From assembly GCF_018294505.1 (NCBI RefSeq), contig NC_057801.1, positions 843,753,465 through 843,817,464 of the forward strand: a stretch of 64,000 nucleotides of DNA, given 5' to 3'. Positions 21,072-31,715 of the stretch are shown here, in pieces. A program made the position numbers and the translations under genes. This DNA comes from Triticum aestivum (taxonomy: Eukaryota; Streptophyta; Magnoliopsida; Poales; Poaceae). The notes under the pieces were generated by a model. It saw nothing but the letters and a program-made list of their open reading frames with translations. It was not told where the DNA came from and ran no database searches. How positions within the stretch are numbered: the stretch's first letter is position 1; each line of letters opens with the position of its first letter.

Positions 21072-23408
21072 AGCTTAACTAATACAGAAGAAAGATCAAA
21101 CAATTTAGTATTCAAATTAGAATGCATTCAATAAGCACAAACTGAATCATAGTTAGTCAGCCGCCGACGAGGTTCGATCAGAGGGGCGAGGGATGGCGAA
21201 TATTATCAATAATACATCTTGAATATTATCATATAATACCACTAGTACAGCTCGAATATTATCGAATAGTCCTATTGACTCACGGTTCCTGAGGTGCGGG
21301 TGATGTACACCCAAAGGGAAGGAACCATCACTGGATCATAGCTCGGGTAAGATCCTGAAGAATCTGCCAGGTATTGGAGAACCCGACGTCCAACGCAACC
21401 ATGTAGCGACGGACGTGCTCGTCCTCCTTCCTGACACGGTGACGTACCACCTCCTCGGGGGCCGGCTGCCTCTGCACCGATAGTGGCCCACGCGACCGCC
21501 ACCAAAGAAGCTCCGGGTCAACGACGAGAGCCCGAGTCCTCACCAAGCTACGTGTCCCGGAAGGTAGCACCTCCTAGTGCCAACCCGACGGAGCCTAGTC
21601 CCGGACATGGCGCCTCTAAAATTGGTTGTCGCCGCCGAGTCGACGACGAGGATGCGGGCTGGACATCGTCGATGTTGAGCACTAATTCTAATGAAAACAA
21701 ATTATATGCAATAAGTATAATTTTATAATGCTACTCATATTTAATAAACTTTTACAACTATATAGTAGATGATTTTTTTTGAAAAACTCTCTATGACGCA
21801 AAGACATCACACACGTCATATTGTTCTACCCCAGTCATCAACTCATTACAAAAGCACAAAGTACATTAAATAAGGAACCTAACATGTCCAGATAGTTCTC
21901 AACGAAGAAGACCCAACCGGAGAACTATATCCATCCAAAAAAATTATTTGGTTTTCTTTCCTTCTTCATTTTTTTCATAACATACATCATTCTACATATA
22001 CATCAATCATCTACATATCCATCCATCATTCATCCATCATTCTAACATAAATAAATATAACATCTATCTATATACAGATTCATCTAACATTCATCTACAC
22101 ACGAAAATACATAAATCCATATAGCATTCATCTACGCACCAAAATGCGTAAATTCATCTAACATTCAAATTCAGCGGTGTCCGGCAACCGAAGCAGAGCC
22201 GTGCAGGATCAATACAAGATTTAAAGGTGCTACGGGCGGCGGCGAGCGGCGATGGCGGCGGCCGTAGGCGGTCGAGGCAGGGCAGCGGCGGCCGAGCGCA
22301 TGCCGCGACCGTAGGCAGGGTAAGGGAGTGCGGGGGAGGGATTAAGGAGGAGAAGGGGACTCACTGGAGAGGGGCAGCGAGGAGGAGGTCGAAGATGAGG
22401 AGCGGTGCGACGGCGATGAGCGGCAGCCTGGCGACGTCGGCAATCTCTGGCAGGGTGGAAGACAAGCGGCCTGGTAGCGTGGTGGTCGATCTGTTCTCCT
22501 GGGTGGTTGCTGGAACCGGGATTCGGCTAAGTGCTATATATATAGCCTCGACCTTTAGTCCCAGTTCCAGCCACGCACCGGGACTAAAGGACCATTAGTC
22601 GCAGTGCGTGGCTGGAATCGGGACTAAAGGTTGGCCTTTAGTCCTGGTTCCAGCTATGGGTCGGGAATAAAAGATCTATTTTTGGGGCCCAAATTAAGCG
22701 CGGGAAGAGGACCTTAGGTCCCGGCTGGTGGTGGCAACCAGGACTAAAGGTCTTTTTCATTTTTTTTTTGTTTTTTGCTTTATTTATTTCTTTTGTTCTA
22801 CTTACATGTAATATTTATAGTTTCTGAGTGAATCCTTTTGCTTTAGGTCACATAAGTTATAAACTTTCTGTTAGTGCTAGTTGTTTTCAAATTTGAATAG
22901 TTTAAATTTGAATAGTTTAAATTTGAATTCTTTGAAATTTGTGTGAATCACTAGTTTGTGACTAACTATAGCTTAAAAATTAATGTTTTATTAGTATGTT
23001 CAATTTGGTAATTTTTAGGTTATTTTAAATATTTACATTGCAAAGTTTCTTCAAATGAGCTACAAATTTGCACACTAGCGCAAATTGATACCAAGCTCAC
23101 TCCTGTTAAATTCCAAAGCCATTGGATTCCTCTAAGTACCACTATTCATCATCAAACACCTTAAGCCAAAATCTTGTGTTCAACGATTTGGGTACCAAAT
23201 GGATTCTCCTTTAGCTAAAAGGACAGGAATAAATGAAAATTCATAACTTAATACACGATTATTCAAAATCATGTTTCAAATGCCAAAATGCCAAAACACA
23301 TATATGACCTAACTCTTACAAAGATTCTCTCTGGTTTGTCCGAAGTGGGACTTTCCAGCTATTAGTCCGGAAACTCCCTAGAGAAGAAAGTGATGACGGT
23401 GAAGCCGG
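21072..23408. other. CACTA-1 spacer with internal sub-terminal-type repeats
   Basis: There is no supported gene. 22200-22500 is a GGC-rich stretch, followed by TATATATATAG and then GACTTTAGTCCC/GGGACTAAAGG repeats at 22545-22755. That is the arrangement found at the right ends of CACTA-1 (27370-27613) and CACTA-2 (59520-59829). 22770-23400 is AT-rich filler with AAATTTGAATAG repeats. The block may be the decayed end of another CACTA element. Confidence 0.5.
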
Positions 23409-26340
23409 TCACATCCCATAGTGGGATCTTGGGATATAATACTTTTTCTTCGCGTGTGTCCCTTTGTGTCGTAACCATGGACAATCTTCATCATTTAACA
23501 GGATGCTTGGGTCAATCTTCACTTTGAAGGGAGGAATTTCATGAAACTTTTCATACTCTTCTGACATGTCTATCTTGTCCTCCACTCCCACGATATTTCT
23601 TTTCCCTGAAAGAACTATGTGGCGCTTTGGGTCATCATATGATGTATTCACTTCCTTATCTTTTCTTTTTCTTGGTTTGGTAGACATGTCCTTCACATAG
23701 AAAACCTGCGCCACATCATTGGCTAGGACGAATGGTTTGTCTGTGTACCCAAGATTGCTAAGATCCACTGTTGTCATTCCATACCGTGGGTCTTCTTTAC
23801 CCCGCCTCCTATCAGATTGACCCATTTGCTCCAAAACAAAGGGACCTTAAAATCACGTCCATACACTAGCTAATCGAACATTTTCATGGCCGACTTGGTG
23901 TCCGGTTGGTGCTCTTTTTATCTTGGGCGGTCGTGTGAAATGTATTCCCATTTATCTCGTACCCTTTGAAAGTCAATATAGTCGAAGATGGTGACTTGGC
24001 CAACAAGTACGACACATCTCCAACAGTGTCATCGTGCATGAGACATGTTTGCAACCAACCGCCGAAAGTTTCCATGTGTGTATGTTTAATCAAGGGCTCA
24101 GACTGCTCCGGGTTCTTGGAGCGTACAATATCCATGTGTTCCTCGATATACGGAGCCACCAAGGTGGAATTTTGTATAACTGTGTAGTGTTCTTGCACCC
24201 AAGAATGCCCGTCCATACATATTACTGAATCCTTTCCTAGCGTGCCTTTTCTACTCAGTCTTCCCTCATGCCGCGATTCAGGAACACCAATCAACTTAAG
24301 GTCAGGAATAAAGTCAACACAAAACTCAGTAACCTCCTCTGTTTCATGGCCCATGGAGATGCTTCCTTCTGGCCTAGCAAGGTTATGAACATATTTCTTT
24401 AAGACTCCCATGAACCTCTCAAAGGGGAACATATTATGTAGAAATATAGGACCCAGAATGGCAATCTTGTTGACTAGATGAACTAGGATGTGCGTCATGA
24501 TATTGAAGAAGGATGGTGGAACACCAACTCGAAACTAACAAGACATTGCACCAAATCATTCTGTAATCTTGGTAGGCTTTCTTGATCGATTACCTTCTGG
24601 GAAATTTCATTGAGGAATGCACATAGCTTCACAATGGCTAATCAAATGTTTTTCGGTAGAAGCCCCCTCAATGCAATCGGAAGCAATTGCGTCATAATCA
24701 CGTGGCAGTCATGAGACTTTAGATTTTGGAATTTTTCTCTGCCATATTTATTATTCCCTTTACATTCGACGAGAAGCCAGGCTGGACCTTCATACTGAGC
24801 AGGCATTCAAAGAAGATTTCCTTTCCTTCTTTGGTAAGAGCGTAGCTGGCAGGACCTTGATACTGCTTTGGATGCATGCCGTCTTTTTCGTGCATACGTT
24901 GCTTGTCCTCCCGTTCCTCTGGTGTATCTTTTGTCTTCCCATACACGCCCAAAAACCCTAGCAGGTTCATACAAAGATTCTTTGGCACGTGCATCACATC
25001 GTTGTTTGTCTGTCCTGAAAGGTTACTAAGAGTCGGCCAATCATTGATGGTTACAAACAACAACGCTCGTAGGTCAAATTCCTGTTGTTTGTGCTCATCT
25101 CACACACGTACACCTTTTATGTCCCACAACTGTAAAAGTTCTTCAACTAATGGCCTTAGGTACACATTAATGTTGTTGTTGAGTTTCTTGGGGCCTTGGA
25201 TGATCACCGACACCATAATGAACTTCCAATTCATGCACAACCAAGTAGGAATGTTATCGATACATAGACTCACAAGATAGTTGCTATAATTGCTGCTCTG
25301 ATCCCCAAAAGGATTAATGCCATCTGCAATTATACCAAACCATAAGTTCCTTGCGTCATCTGCAAACTCTGGCCACTTTCTCTTGATTTTTCTCCACTGG
25401 GACCCATCAGCGGGTACGCTCAACTTTCCATCTTTCTTACGGTCTTCTTTGTGCCATCTCAACAACTTGGGGTGCTCTTTGTTTTGGAACAAACGTTTCA
25501 ATCGTGGTATTATAGGAGCATACCACATCACCTTGGCAGGAATCCTCTTCATGGGGCGCTCGCCCTCAACATCACCAGGGTCATCGCGGCTGATCTTATA
25601 GCGCAATGCACCGCATACCGGGCATGCATTCCAATTCTCGTACTTCTCACCGCGGTAGAGGATGCAGCCATTAGGGAATGCATGTATCTTCTACACCTCT
25701 AATCTTAGAGGGCAGACAACCTTCTTTGCTTCATACGTACTGCCGACAATTTGTTGTCCTTTGGAAGCATCTTCTGTAACATTTTCATTAACTTTTCAAA
25801 TCCCTTGTCTGATACACCATTCTCGGCCTTCCATTACAACAATTCTTGTGTGGTATCGATCTTTTTCTTGTCATCTTCGCAATTTGGGTACAACAATTTC
25901 TTGTGATCCTCTAACATGCGCTGCAACTTCAACTTTTCCTTTTCACTTGCGTGGTTTCTCTTTGCATCAGCAATGGCCCGACCAAGATCATCAAAGGGCT
26001 CATCTGATGCCTCGTCTTCAGCCTCTTCCCCTATTGTAGTACCATCATATTCAGGGAACACAGGATAGTTGTCATCCTCCTCTTCTTCTTCATTCTCTTC
26101 CATTAGAACCCCTCTTTCTCCGTGCTTGGTCCAACAGTCATAGCCGAACATGAAACCGAACGTAAAAATGTGGATGTGAAGGACTTTTGAGCTAGAGTAA
26201 TTCCTATCATTCTTACACAAACGACATGGACAACACATAAAACTATCCCAGTGGTTTGCCTCAGCCGCACGCAGAAAACTATGCACGCCATTAATGAACT
26301 GGGGAGAGCGTCTCTCAACGTACATCCATTTCCGGCTCAT
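23409..26340 (-). pseudogene. CACTA-1 transposase (TNP2 type), broken, internal deletion
   Basis: The start was taken at 26340 (MSRKWMYVERRSPQF), which opens the transposase-associated N-terminal domain with 'CCPCRLC'. Downstream, in pieces separated by stops and shifts, are the Tnp2 core ('RVPAKVMWYAPIIPRLKRLF'-like text near 25540, 'WFGIIADGINPFG', 'LFVTINDWPTLSNLSGQTN'), then 'DVMHVPKNLCMNLLGFLG', a DUF4218-like block ('FLHNMFPFERFMGVLKKY', about 24400) and a C-terminal DUF4216-like block ending at 23409. Between 'SGQTN' and 'DVMHV' (near 25015) about 320 bp present in CACTA-2 is missing, including its 'GYHACTHCFDD' stretch. The protein would bind and cut transposon ends in the nucleus; this copy cannot make it. 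Confidence 0.8.
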
Positions 26341-26431
26341 CTTCATTACACAACACCGAAAAGACAAAATCAATACAAGTTCATACATAAATTTCATACA
26401 CACTTATTCTCATAAAACAACATACAACTAT

Positions 26432-26740
26432 CTAGCTAAAGCATTTAAATGCAACAACAAATGCGAGCAAGATCGCAACTAAGGTAATAATTGATGCAAC
26501 AGCATAATGATACCAAGCCTCTTTATTAACAACATATTTTCTAATCTTTCCAATCTTCAAGCTCATTGCATCCATCTTGATCTTGTGATCACCAACGACA
26601 TCGACAACATACAACTCTAATTTCATCTTCTCTTCTTCAATTCTTTTCAATTTTTCTTTCAAATACTCGTTTTCTTTTTCAACTAAATTTAACTTCTCGA
26701 CAAGAGGGTCAGTTGCAATTTTCCGGTTCACATACCTCAT
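26432..26740 (-). CDS. Small coiled-coil protein with C-terminal membrane segment, CACTA-associated
   Basis: An intact 102-residue ORF lies 91 bp upstream of the transposase on the same strand. Residues about 12-65 are Glu/Lys/Leu-rich with heptad-like spacing ('LVEKENEYLKEKLKRIEEEK'), predicting a coiled coil. Residues about 80-99 form one hydrophobic segment ('AVASIITLVAILLAFVVAF'), a likely tail anchor. I recognise no named domain. A clear homologue sits in the same place in CACTA-2 (about 58690-59010), so it is part of the transposon, not a chance ORF. It could be a separate gene or an upstream exon. The N-terminus is uncertain because the CACTA-2 copy lacks the same ATG. Confidence 0.55.
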   Translation of the reverse strand: MRYVNRKIATDPLVEKLNLVEKENEYLKEKLKRIEEEKMKLELYVVDVVGDHKIKMDAMSLKIGKIRKYVVNKEAWYHYAVASIITLVAILLAFVVAFKCFS

Positions 26741-27369
26741 AGATAAAAATATCTATGTCAACTTGATGGGCATAATTGTCATAAACACGAAATGCAACAA
26801 ATAGTTATAAAAGAGAATATACCACATCCGAATCATAAACCGGACGAGGGCCGACGGGGACGGATATCCAAACCAAGGCACTATATATAACAAACAATCA
26901 TACAAGTAAGAAAATTATACAAGTAACTATCTAAATCATACAAATAAGATTTTTTTACTTATAAAAAGGATAAAAACAAGAGGCTCACCAAGGTGGTGCC
27001 GGTGACGGGACGGTGCGGACGATGGACGGTGGTTAGGACGGGGACGGGAAGGCACTAAGCAAACCACACCTACACATATGCAAACTAAGAAGTTAATTTG
27101 AGTTCAAATTGCATATAAATCAAATAAACTCCCACATGATTACTCTCAAAATAAAACCCATAAATCATTAAACTTATAGACCATTGCACGAGCTAATGTA
27201 GCAATGAGAGATGAAAGGACAAAGTTGCTAACCTTTATGAACACTTGAATATGTGGGGTGCCTCAAATCTTGAAATGGAGGATGGGCTCGAGCAAGGGGA
27301 AGAGAACAGAGGAGAGAAAGGAGAAAACAGAAAGAGGAGAGCTTGGGCTCGGGCTGGACAAAGCAGGGT

Positions 27370-27613
27370 TTTATATAGGGACGTCTTTAGTCCTGGTTGG
27401 TGATACAAACCGGGACTAAAGGCCCGGTATGGGCCTTTAGTCCCGGTTTGTATCACCAACCAATACTATAGGTCGAAAATGAACCGGAACTAATGGTGGC
27501 CGTGCCCCCGTCCGCTCCTAGCCGTTGGGATCGGGACTAACGACCACATTAGTCCTAGGCCCAAACCAGGCCGGGACTAATGCTCCGGACGGAAGGTCTG
27601 TTTTCTGTTTGTG
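27370..27613 (-). repeat. CACTA-1 right sub-terminal repeats and decayed terminus
   Basis: Alternating TTTAGTCCTGGTT and AACCGGGACTAAAGG motifs follow a TATATAGG that would serve as the element promoter on the minus strand. The last 15 bases keep TGTTTTCT and GTG of the expected terminal repeat but have lost the ACTA in between. Confidence 0.7.
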
Positions 27614-28462
27614 CCGCGCTAGATAATTCTCTGGTTCACTCACGGACAGAGGTAGATGAACGAACACAAGAGGATAGTTTTCTGGCGACGTACGTCACCG
27701 GCGCTCAAATGCCCTTTTCCTTTGTGATTAAACTGGACTAACCAACGCCCCAGCAGACTAGGATTTTACAGCCGTTTTGTAGCCAACAGAAACGTAGCAC
27801 CCACGCACGCACTAACAGACTCAACGTACAGCCGGCTTTCTAGCTACCAATACGTAGCGCTCACGGAGTCCATGGCGATGCGGTCTTCCCTCGGACGTGA
27901 GCAGCCCGCTCCTCCGCAAGACCTGGTGCCATCGTGCTTCCGCTGCATCCTACCTGCCTTGCCACACGACCGCAGGCTCAGCCACAGTCCGACTCAACCT
28001 AGACTCCTACACGCATGCACACACGCACGAGGGCCATACAATGCCCAAACACACACATACGCCACGCTGCTGCGTCCCGCACGTCCTGCCCGTCCCGCGT
28101 GCCACCGACACGCCCAACCCAACCCGACGAGCCCGACTGCACCAGTGCGTCCCGCACGTCCCGCACGCATCCGTCGCGCCCGACATGCCCGACCGCACCA
28201 AGCCATGGCTTATTCCAACATTTTCTACTAGTTAACATGGCACATTCAAGTACTATCATACCAAGCATTAACATGGTCGAGCGTACATATCCAGCATCAC
28301 CAAGTTCAGAAAAATAACACATAATTGAGAAGCAGATCCATATATTTCATCAAAGTTCACATGACTACAATAGCGTGCCCCATTTCACCGGACATTAATC
28401 TAAGAGCAAATTTTGATCTAACTAGATAGCTAATTACAAGTTGCATTGCGCGTACTGGAATA
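27614..28462. other. Intergenic sequence and Dof 3' flank
   Basis: I see no gene. 28060-28200 is C/G-rich with imperfect CCCGCACGTCC repeats, which create long but unconvincing ORFs on both strands. The 3' untranslated region of the Dof gene should lie within about 28250-28462. Confidence 0.6.
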
Positions 28463-31400
28463 TTAAATGTAGCCGACACCACCATTGGCATTGACCACGT
28501 CCCCGTACATGTCCCTGCTGCTCGGGTAATCTTGCTGCTTGTGGTTTCTCTTGGCCGGCGGGTGGTGCAACTGTTGGCCTCCTATCTCATCGCCATTACC
28601 CCCGCCGATGCCCTGTAACCCTACGTGGAACATGCCCTGCATCGTACCCATTGTGATGGGCATAGCCTGAGCTGACAGTCCAGACATCTGATGATCCATC
28701 GCGTACATGAATGGGAAGCTATCCTGCGCTACCGACAACTGCTCCATCCCGTTCCCATGGGCATGGTGGTGGTGCTGCTGTGCACAGCCGTCTACTGCGG
28801 AAGCATCGCTATCGGCAAGGAGCAGCCTGACGGGGAAGATGAGACCAAGGTTCGCTGGGTCGAAGCTGTCGGCGAACTGGCTGTCGTGCGACGGCACACT
28901 GCCGAACATGGGGTACTGCAATCTGGGTGGTGTAGTGCCGGTGCCGGTGACATAAGTGGTACTGCTGGACATGGTTGATGTCACGGACGACGTCCCTACC
29001 ATAGCGGCTCGAGAGGTGGCTGATACCACCTTGGGCTTGGCCCTGCGCTTGGTATTGCGACGACACCCCCCGCCGACGGGGACGTTGCGGAGCGCGCCGC
29101 CGCGGGTCCAGTAGCGGCTGCAGGAGCGGCAGAAGTGGCGGGGCTGGGTAAGGGAGTAGTTATTGAAGTAGCAAAATTTGGTGTTGGTGGAGTCGCATCG
29201 CGGGCAGTTGAGCCCTGGCACTGGCTGCGGCAACCGCGCTAGCCGTGCTCGCTCTGACATGGACCTCGACTTCTTATTCCCGATGCCACCGCAATCGCCG
29301 TCAACAGCACCGCCGCAACCATCATCGCCACCCCCTGCAGCGCCGGAGCCAGCCCCGGCCGTGGCCATGAACCGTTTTTTATTGCTGTTCTTGCATTCTC
29401 CATCACCAGGACCAGCGGGTGAAGAAGTGGTAGTACTATGAGTGTTAGTACCGATTTGTTGCAGCTGCAAATCGACAAGTAGATGAGTAATCAATTAGGC
29501 ATATGGGCAAATATATAGATGGAGCTAATTTTTTCTCCATTCGCCCCCGGATGGGCAGGAAGAACCGGTCTCGTAAATCTCGGAAGGTTTCGGTTTTTTT
29601 TTCAAATAATTCAAAGGAATTTTGGTTTTTCACCTTTTTTCCGGTAATAATGTATAATGTTTGACCTACATCAGACATAAACTCCCCTGTGCAAAGGGAG
29701 ACCCCGTGACCTCTTTGGAGTATAAAGACCACTGGAAAAAATAGCGCACTATAACGTTCTGAGCAATGTCCCGCGAAATAAATCAGTGTAAGATAGCATG
29801 CTATAATGTGATATAGCACACTAATAATATAGTATAAGGGTGGGAAAATACACAGGAGCTCTCGGGTGCTCCACACCCCTATACGAAAAATATTCGTAAA
29901 AAATTCCCAGAACATCAAAAAAATCTAAATTTTCAGGATGTCAAACCTGGTCCCCCAATCTACTTCCGTGCGAAATTTCGTGAAAAAATACCCAAAAACG
30001 CATCGGTGGCGAAGGAATTACTGCCCGGAAAAAAATGTACACAAACAGTGTTTTGCTATACATAGGAAATTTTTGTCTTTTTTGCCGCGAACACGTTTCC
30101 TGGTATTTTTTTCACCAAACCTCATACGGGAGTACATCGGTAACCCACGTTTGATATCCCAAAACCCCATATTTTTTTTCAAATTTCTCGGTATTTTTTT
30201 TCCTGGTATTGTACATATAGGGGTGCGGAGCACCCGAGAGCTCTAAATCCTCGTCCTATAAGGGTGGTGCTATTTTGCTATAGCACACTATTTTTTTCAT
30301 TGATACAGACCTTGTTTGATTCACCTATTCTGTTTAAATTGATATTTTTTACCTTTCTGGTATCATAACCCGAGAAACAGTACTACCTCTTGGCCGTCTA
30401 AATTATCATTTTTTTGAATTTTTCAAGAGGTGCCACTGTTTCTCGGGTGCCCATGAAATTTCCAGTAACCGGTTGGTTACTGTAAATTTCAACAAGAAAA
30501 AGAAACCCTGGAAAAAAAACCTGATAAGGTAGCGCTAAAGTGAGCGTGGGTGCAGAATGCTAATTCTGCGCTCCGACCAAGTCGCCCACGCCGCTCAGCC
30601 GAACCAGTGATCCTCCCTCCACTTGCTAGTAAAATTTACTAGTAAATATAGTAATGACATTAAATTGGTTATGATCAGCATGTATATGTGCCCCGCCTCG
30701 CATGATTCTCTCTCTGCTTGCTAGTAATTTTTTTTGGTAAATATAGTAACAGAATTAAACATTTTACCATCAACATGCCCGCCTCGCCTCACATGACTTC
30801 GTTAGTAAAATTCCTGATAAACATAGTAAAATGGTTACTAGGTGCATGCACCCATCTCCCACCACGTCAAATTCATCCAGTAAATTTACTAGTAAATATA
30901 GTAATTGAACAAAGATGGTTACAGACTACATGCTAGTATTACTGCCATATGATCTGAAATTAGTACTACCATGCATAACTTGGTCCTCGTAAAAGTACAC
31001 CCTCCTATTACCAGATGCCCTTTGCATATTACCCTAGGCTCATTGGGTCAGATTAAGTGCATAAATATTGTTTGACGGTAAAAGACTTCTCGGAATGTAG
31101 TAATATTTTTTATGTGATTACACAAGATGACTTTTTTTTTGCAAGTGCGTAGACCACATGATTTGATTACTATTGACGTCTGGGATTGATTACTACTGAA
31201 GGCAACCAAATTACGTTCGGCTGATAAGGCGACGAGAGGTGGTTATGTGTGCGCCAATCAGGAGAGAACCGCGTTGGTTTGGTTCGGCCAAAGCGTGGTG
31301 ACTCAGCCGCGATGGACCAGCGCGCAGAATAATTTGCTTTGCGCTCAGGGTCACTTTAATATGGTCGTGCGAACAAAATCATAAGGGAATATGTAATTAA

Positions 31401-31496
31401 TTAGCTAGCTAGAAGCACGAGGATGCATACCTGAAGCTGGTTATGGTCGGTGTTCCAGAAGTTTGATGAATCAAGGAAGGCAGGAAGGAAGATCAT
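28463..31496 (-). CDS. Dof zinc-finger transcription factor, two exons
   Basis: Exon 1 codes from 31496 to 31431 and exon 2 from 29464 to 28463. Splicing at CTTCAG/GTATGC and TTTGCAG/CTGCAA joins in frame to 355 residues. The exon-1 peptide [15 protein letters not shown] resembles the start of many grass Dof proteins, so I prefer it to the internal ATG at 29494. Exon 2 carries the Dof finger CPRC-x21-CRSC followed by '[21 protein letters not shown]', a basic patch 'KRRAKPK', Ser/Thr-rich linkers and a His run. Dof proteins are plant nuclear regulators that bind AAAG motifs. One oddity: the residue after the fourth Cys is Ser ('CRSCSRYWT'), where the family almost always has Arg. The 1.97-kb intron holds MITEs. 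No stop or frameshift is visible; it looks functional. Confidence 0.9.
29736..30297. mobile_element. Possible outer MITE containing the Mutator-type MITE
   Basis: AAAAAATAGCGCACTATAACG (from about 29736) is loosely complementary to TGCTATAGCACACTATTTTTTT (ending about 30297). Removing the inner MITE and one TATAAGGGTGG brings them together as about 140 bp of inverted-repeat sequence. The match is imperfect and no target duplication was seen. Confidence 0.35.
29833..30267. mobile_element. Mutator-type MITE in the Dof intron
   Basis: Inverted repeats GAGCTCTCGGGTGCTCCACACCCC (29856 on) and its near-exact complement (ending 30243) lie inside a direct repeat TATAAGGGTGG (29833-29843 and 30257-30267). 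A 9-11 bp target duplication with such ends fits a MULE-derived MITE of about 410 bp. No coding capacity is supported. Confidence 0.65.
30368..30448. repeat. 81-bp hairpin (small fold-back MITE)
   Basis: ACCCGAGAAACAGT..ACCTCTT at the left is repeated inverted at the right (AAGAGGT..CACTGTTTCTCGGGT), with 24-bp arms and two mismatches. It lies in the Dof intron. Confidence 0.7.
30625..30910. repeat. Degenerate repeats of TTTACTAGTAAATATAGTAA in the Dof intron
   Basis: Four diverged copies (about 30637, 30717, 30805, 30878) of an AT-rich block containing the palindrome TTTACTAGTAAA are separated by unrelated sequence. No family was recognised. The rest of the intron (30450-31430) shows nothing else I can name. 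Confidence 0.5.
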
Positions 31497-31715
31497 ACCC
31501 GGTGATCTAGAGAGAAGAGAAAGTGGGAGGAAGAAACTTAGCTGCAGCTGGGGAAATCAAGCGGAAGAGTACTAGTACGAAGGAATGGAAGCTAGAGAGA
31601 GAAGGGGGAGGATCTAGCTACCCAAGAAGAGAGAGAAAATGGAGAGAGCAAGGTAGCTACCAGCACCAAAATAGATGAGAGAGAAGGAACACACACACGC
31701 TATATATATGTATAG
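31497..31715 (-). promoter_or_regulatory. Dof core promoter and 5' leader
   Basis: A TATA element (minus strand CATATATATAGC, about 31700-31711) lies about 205 bp upstream of the ATG. The leader between them is CT-rich on the minus strand (many CTCTCT runs), a common grass 5' UTR composition, and contains no upstream ATG. The transcription start would be near 31670 by TATA spacing. Confidence 0.6.

Larger units (their letters stand above)
15761..27613 (-). mobile_element. CACTA-1: large minus-strand CACTA transposon, right part
   Basis: On the minus strand the order is sub-terminal repeats (27370-27613), a small coiled-coil/membrane ORF, a TNP2-type transposase, a spacer, and an accessory gene with a Ulp1-like end. 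The right terminus is decayed: TGTTTTCTGTTTGTG at 27599-27613 corresponds to TGTTTTCTACTAGTG in CACTA-2. The left end is outside the window because Angela and its nested elements interrupt the accessory gene at 15760. An internal block of sub-terminal repeats (22545-22755) suggests it may be a composite of two CACTA ends. Confidence 0.8.

Noticed and set aside
27872..28322. Four overlapping ORFs near the Dof 3' end
   Set aside because: Low-complexity CCCGCACGTCC repeats with no recognisable motif and frames open on both strands.
28463..29494. Dof protein starting at the ATG at 29494 (343 residues)
   Set aside because: The first ten residues of that frame lie upstream of a strong TTTGCAG acceptor; exon 1 at 31431-31496 supplies a family-typical N-terminus in the correct phase.
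29445..29918. 157-residue minus-strand ORF inside the Dof intron
   Set aside because: It overlaps a MITE and the splice acceptor region and has no domain; the two-exon Dof model explains the region better.
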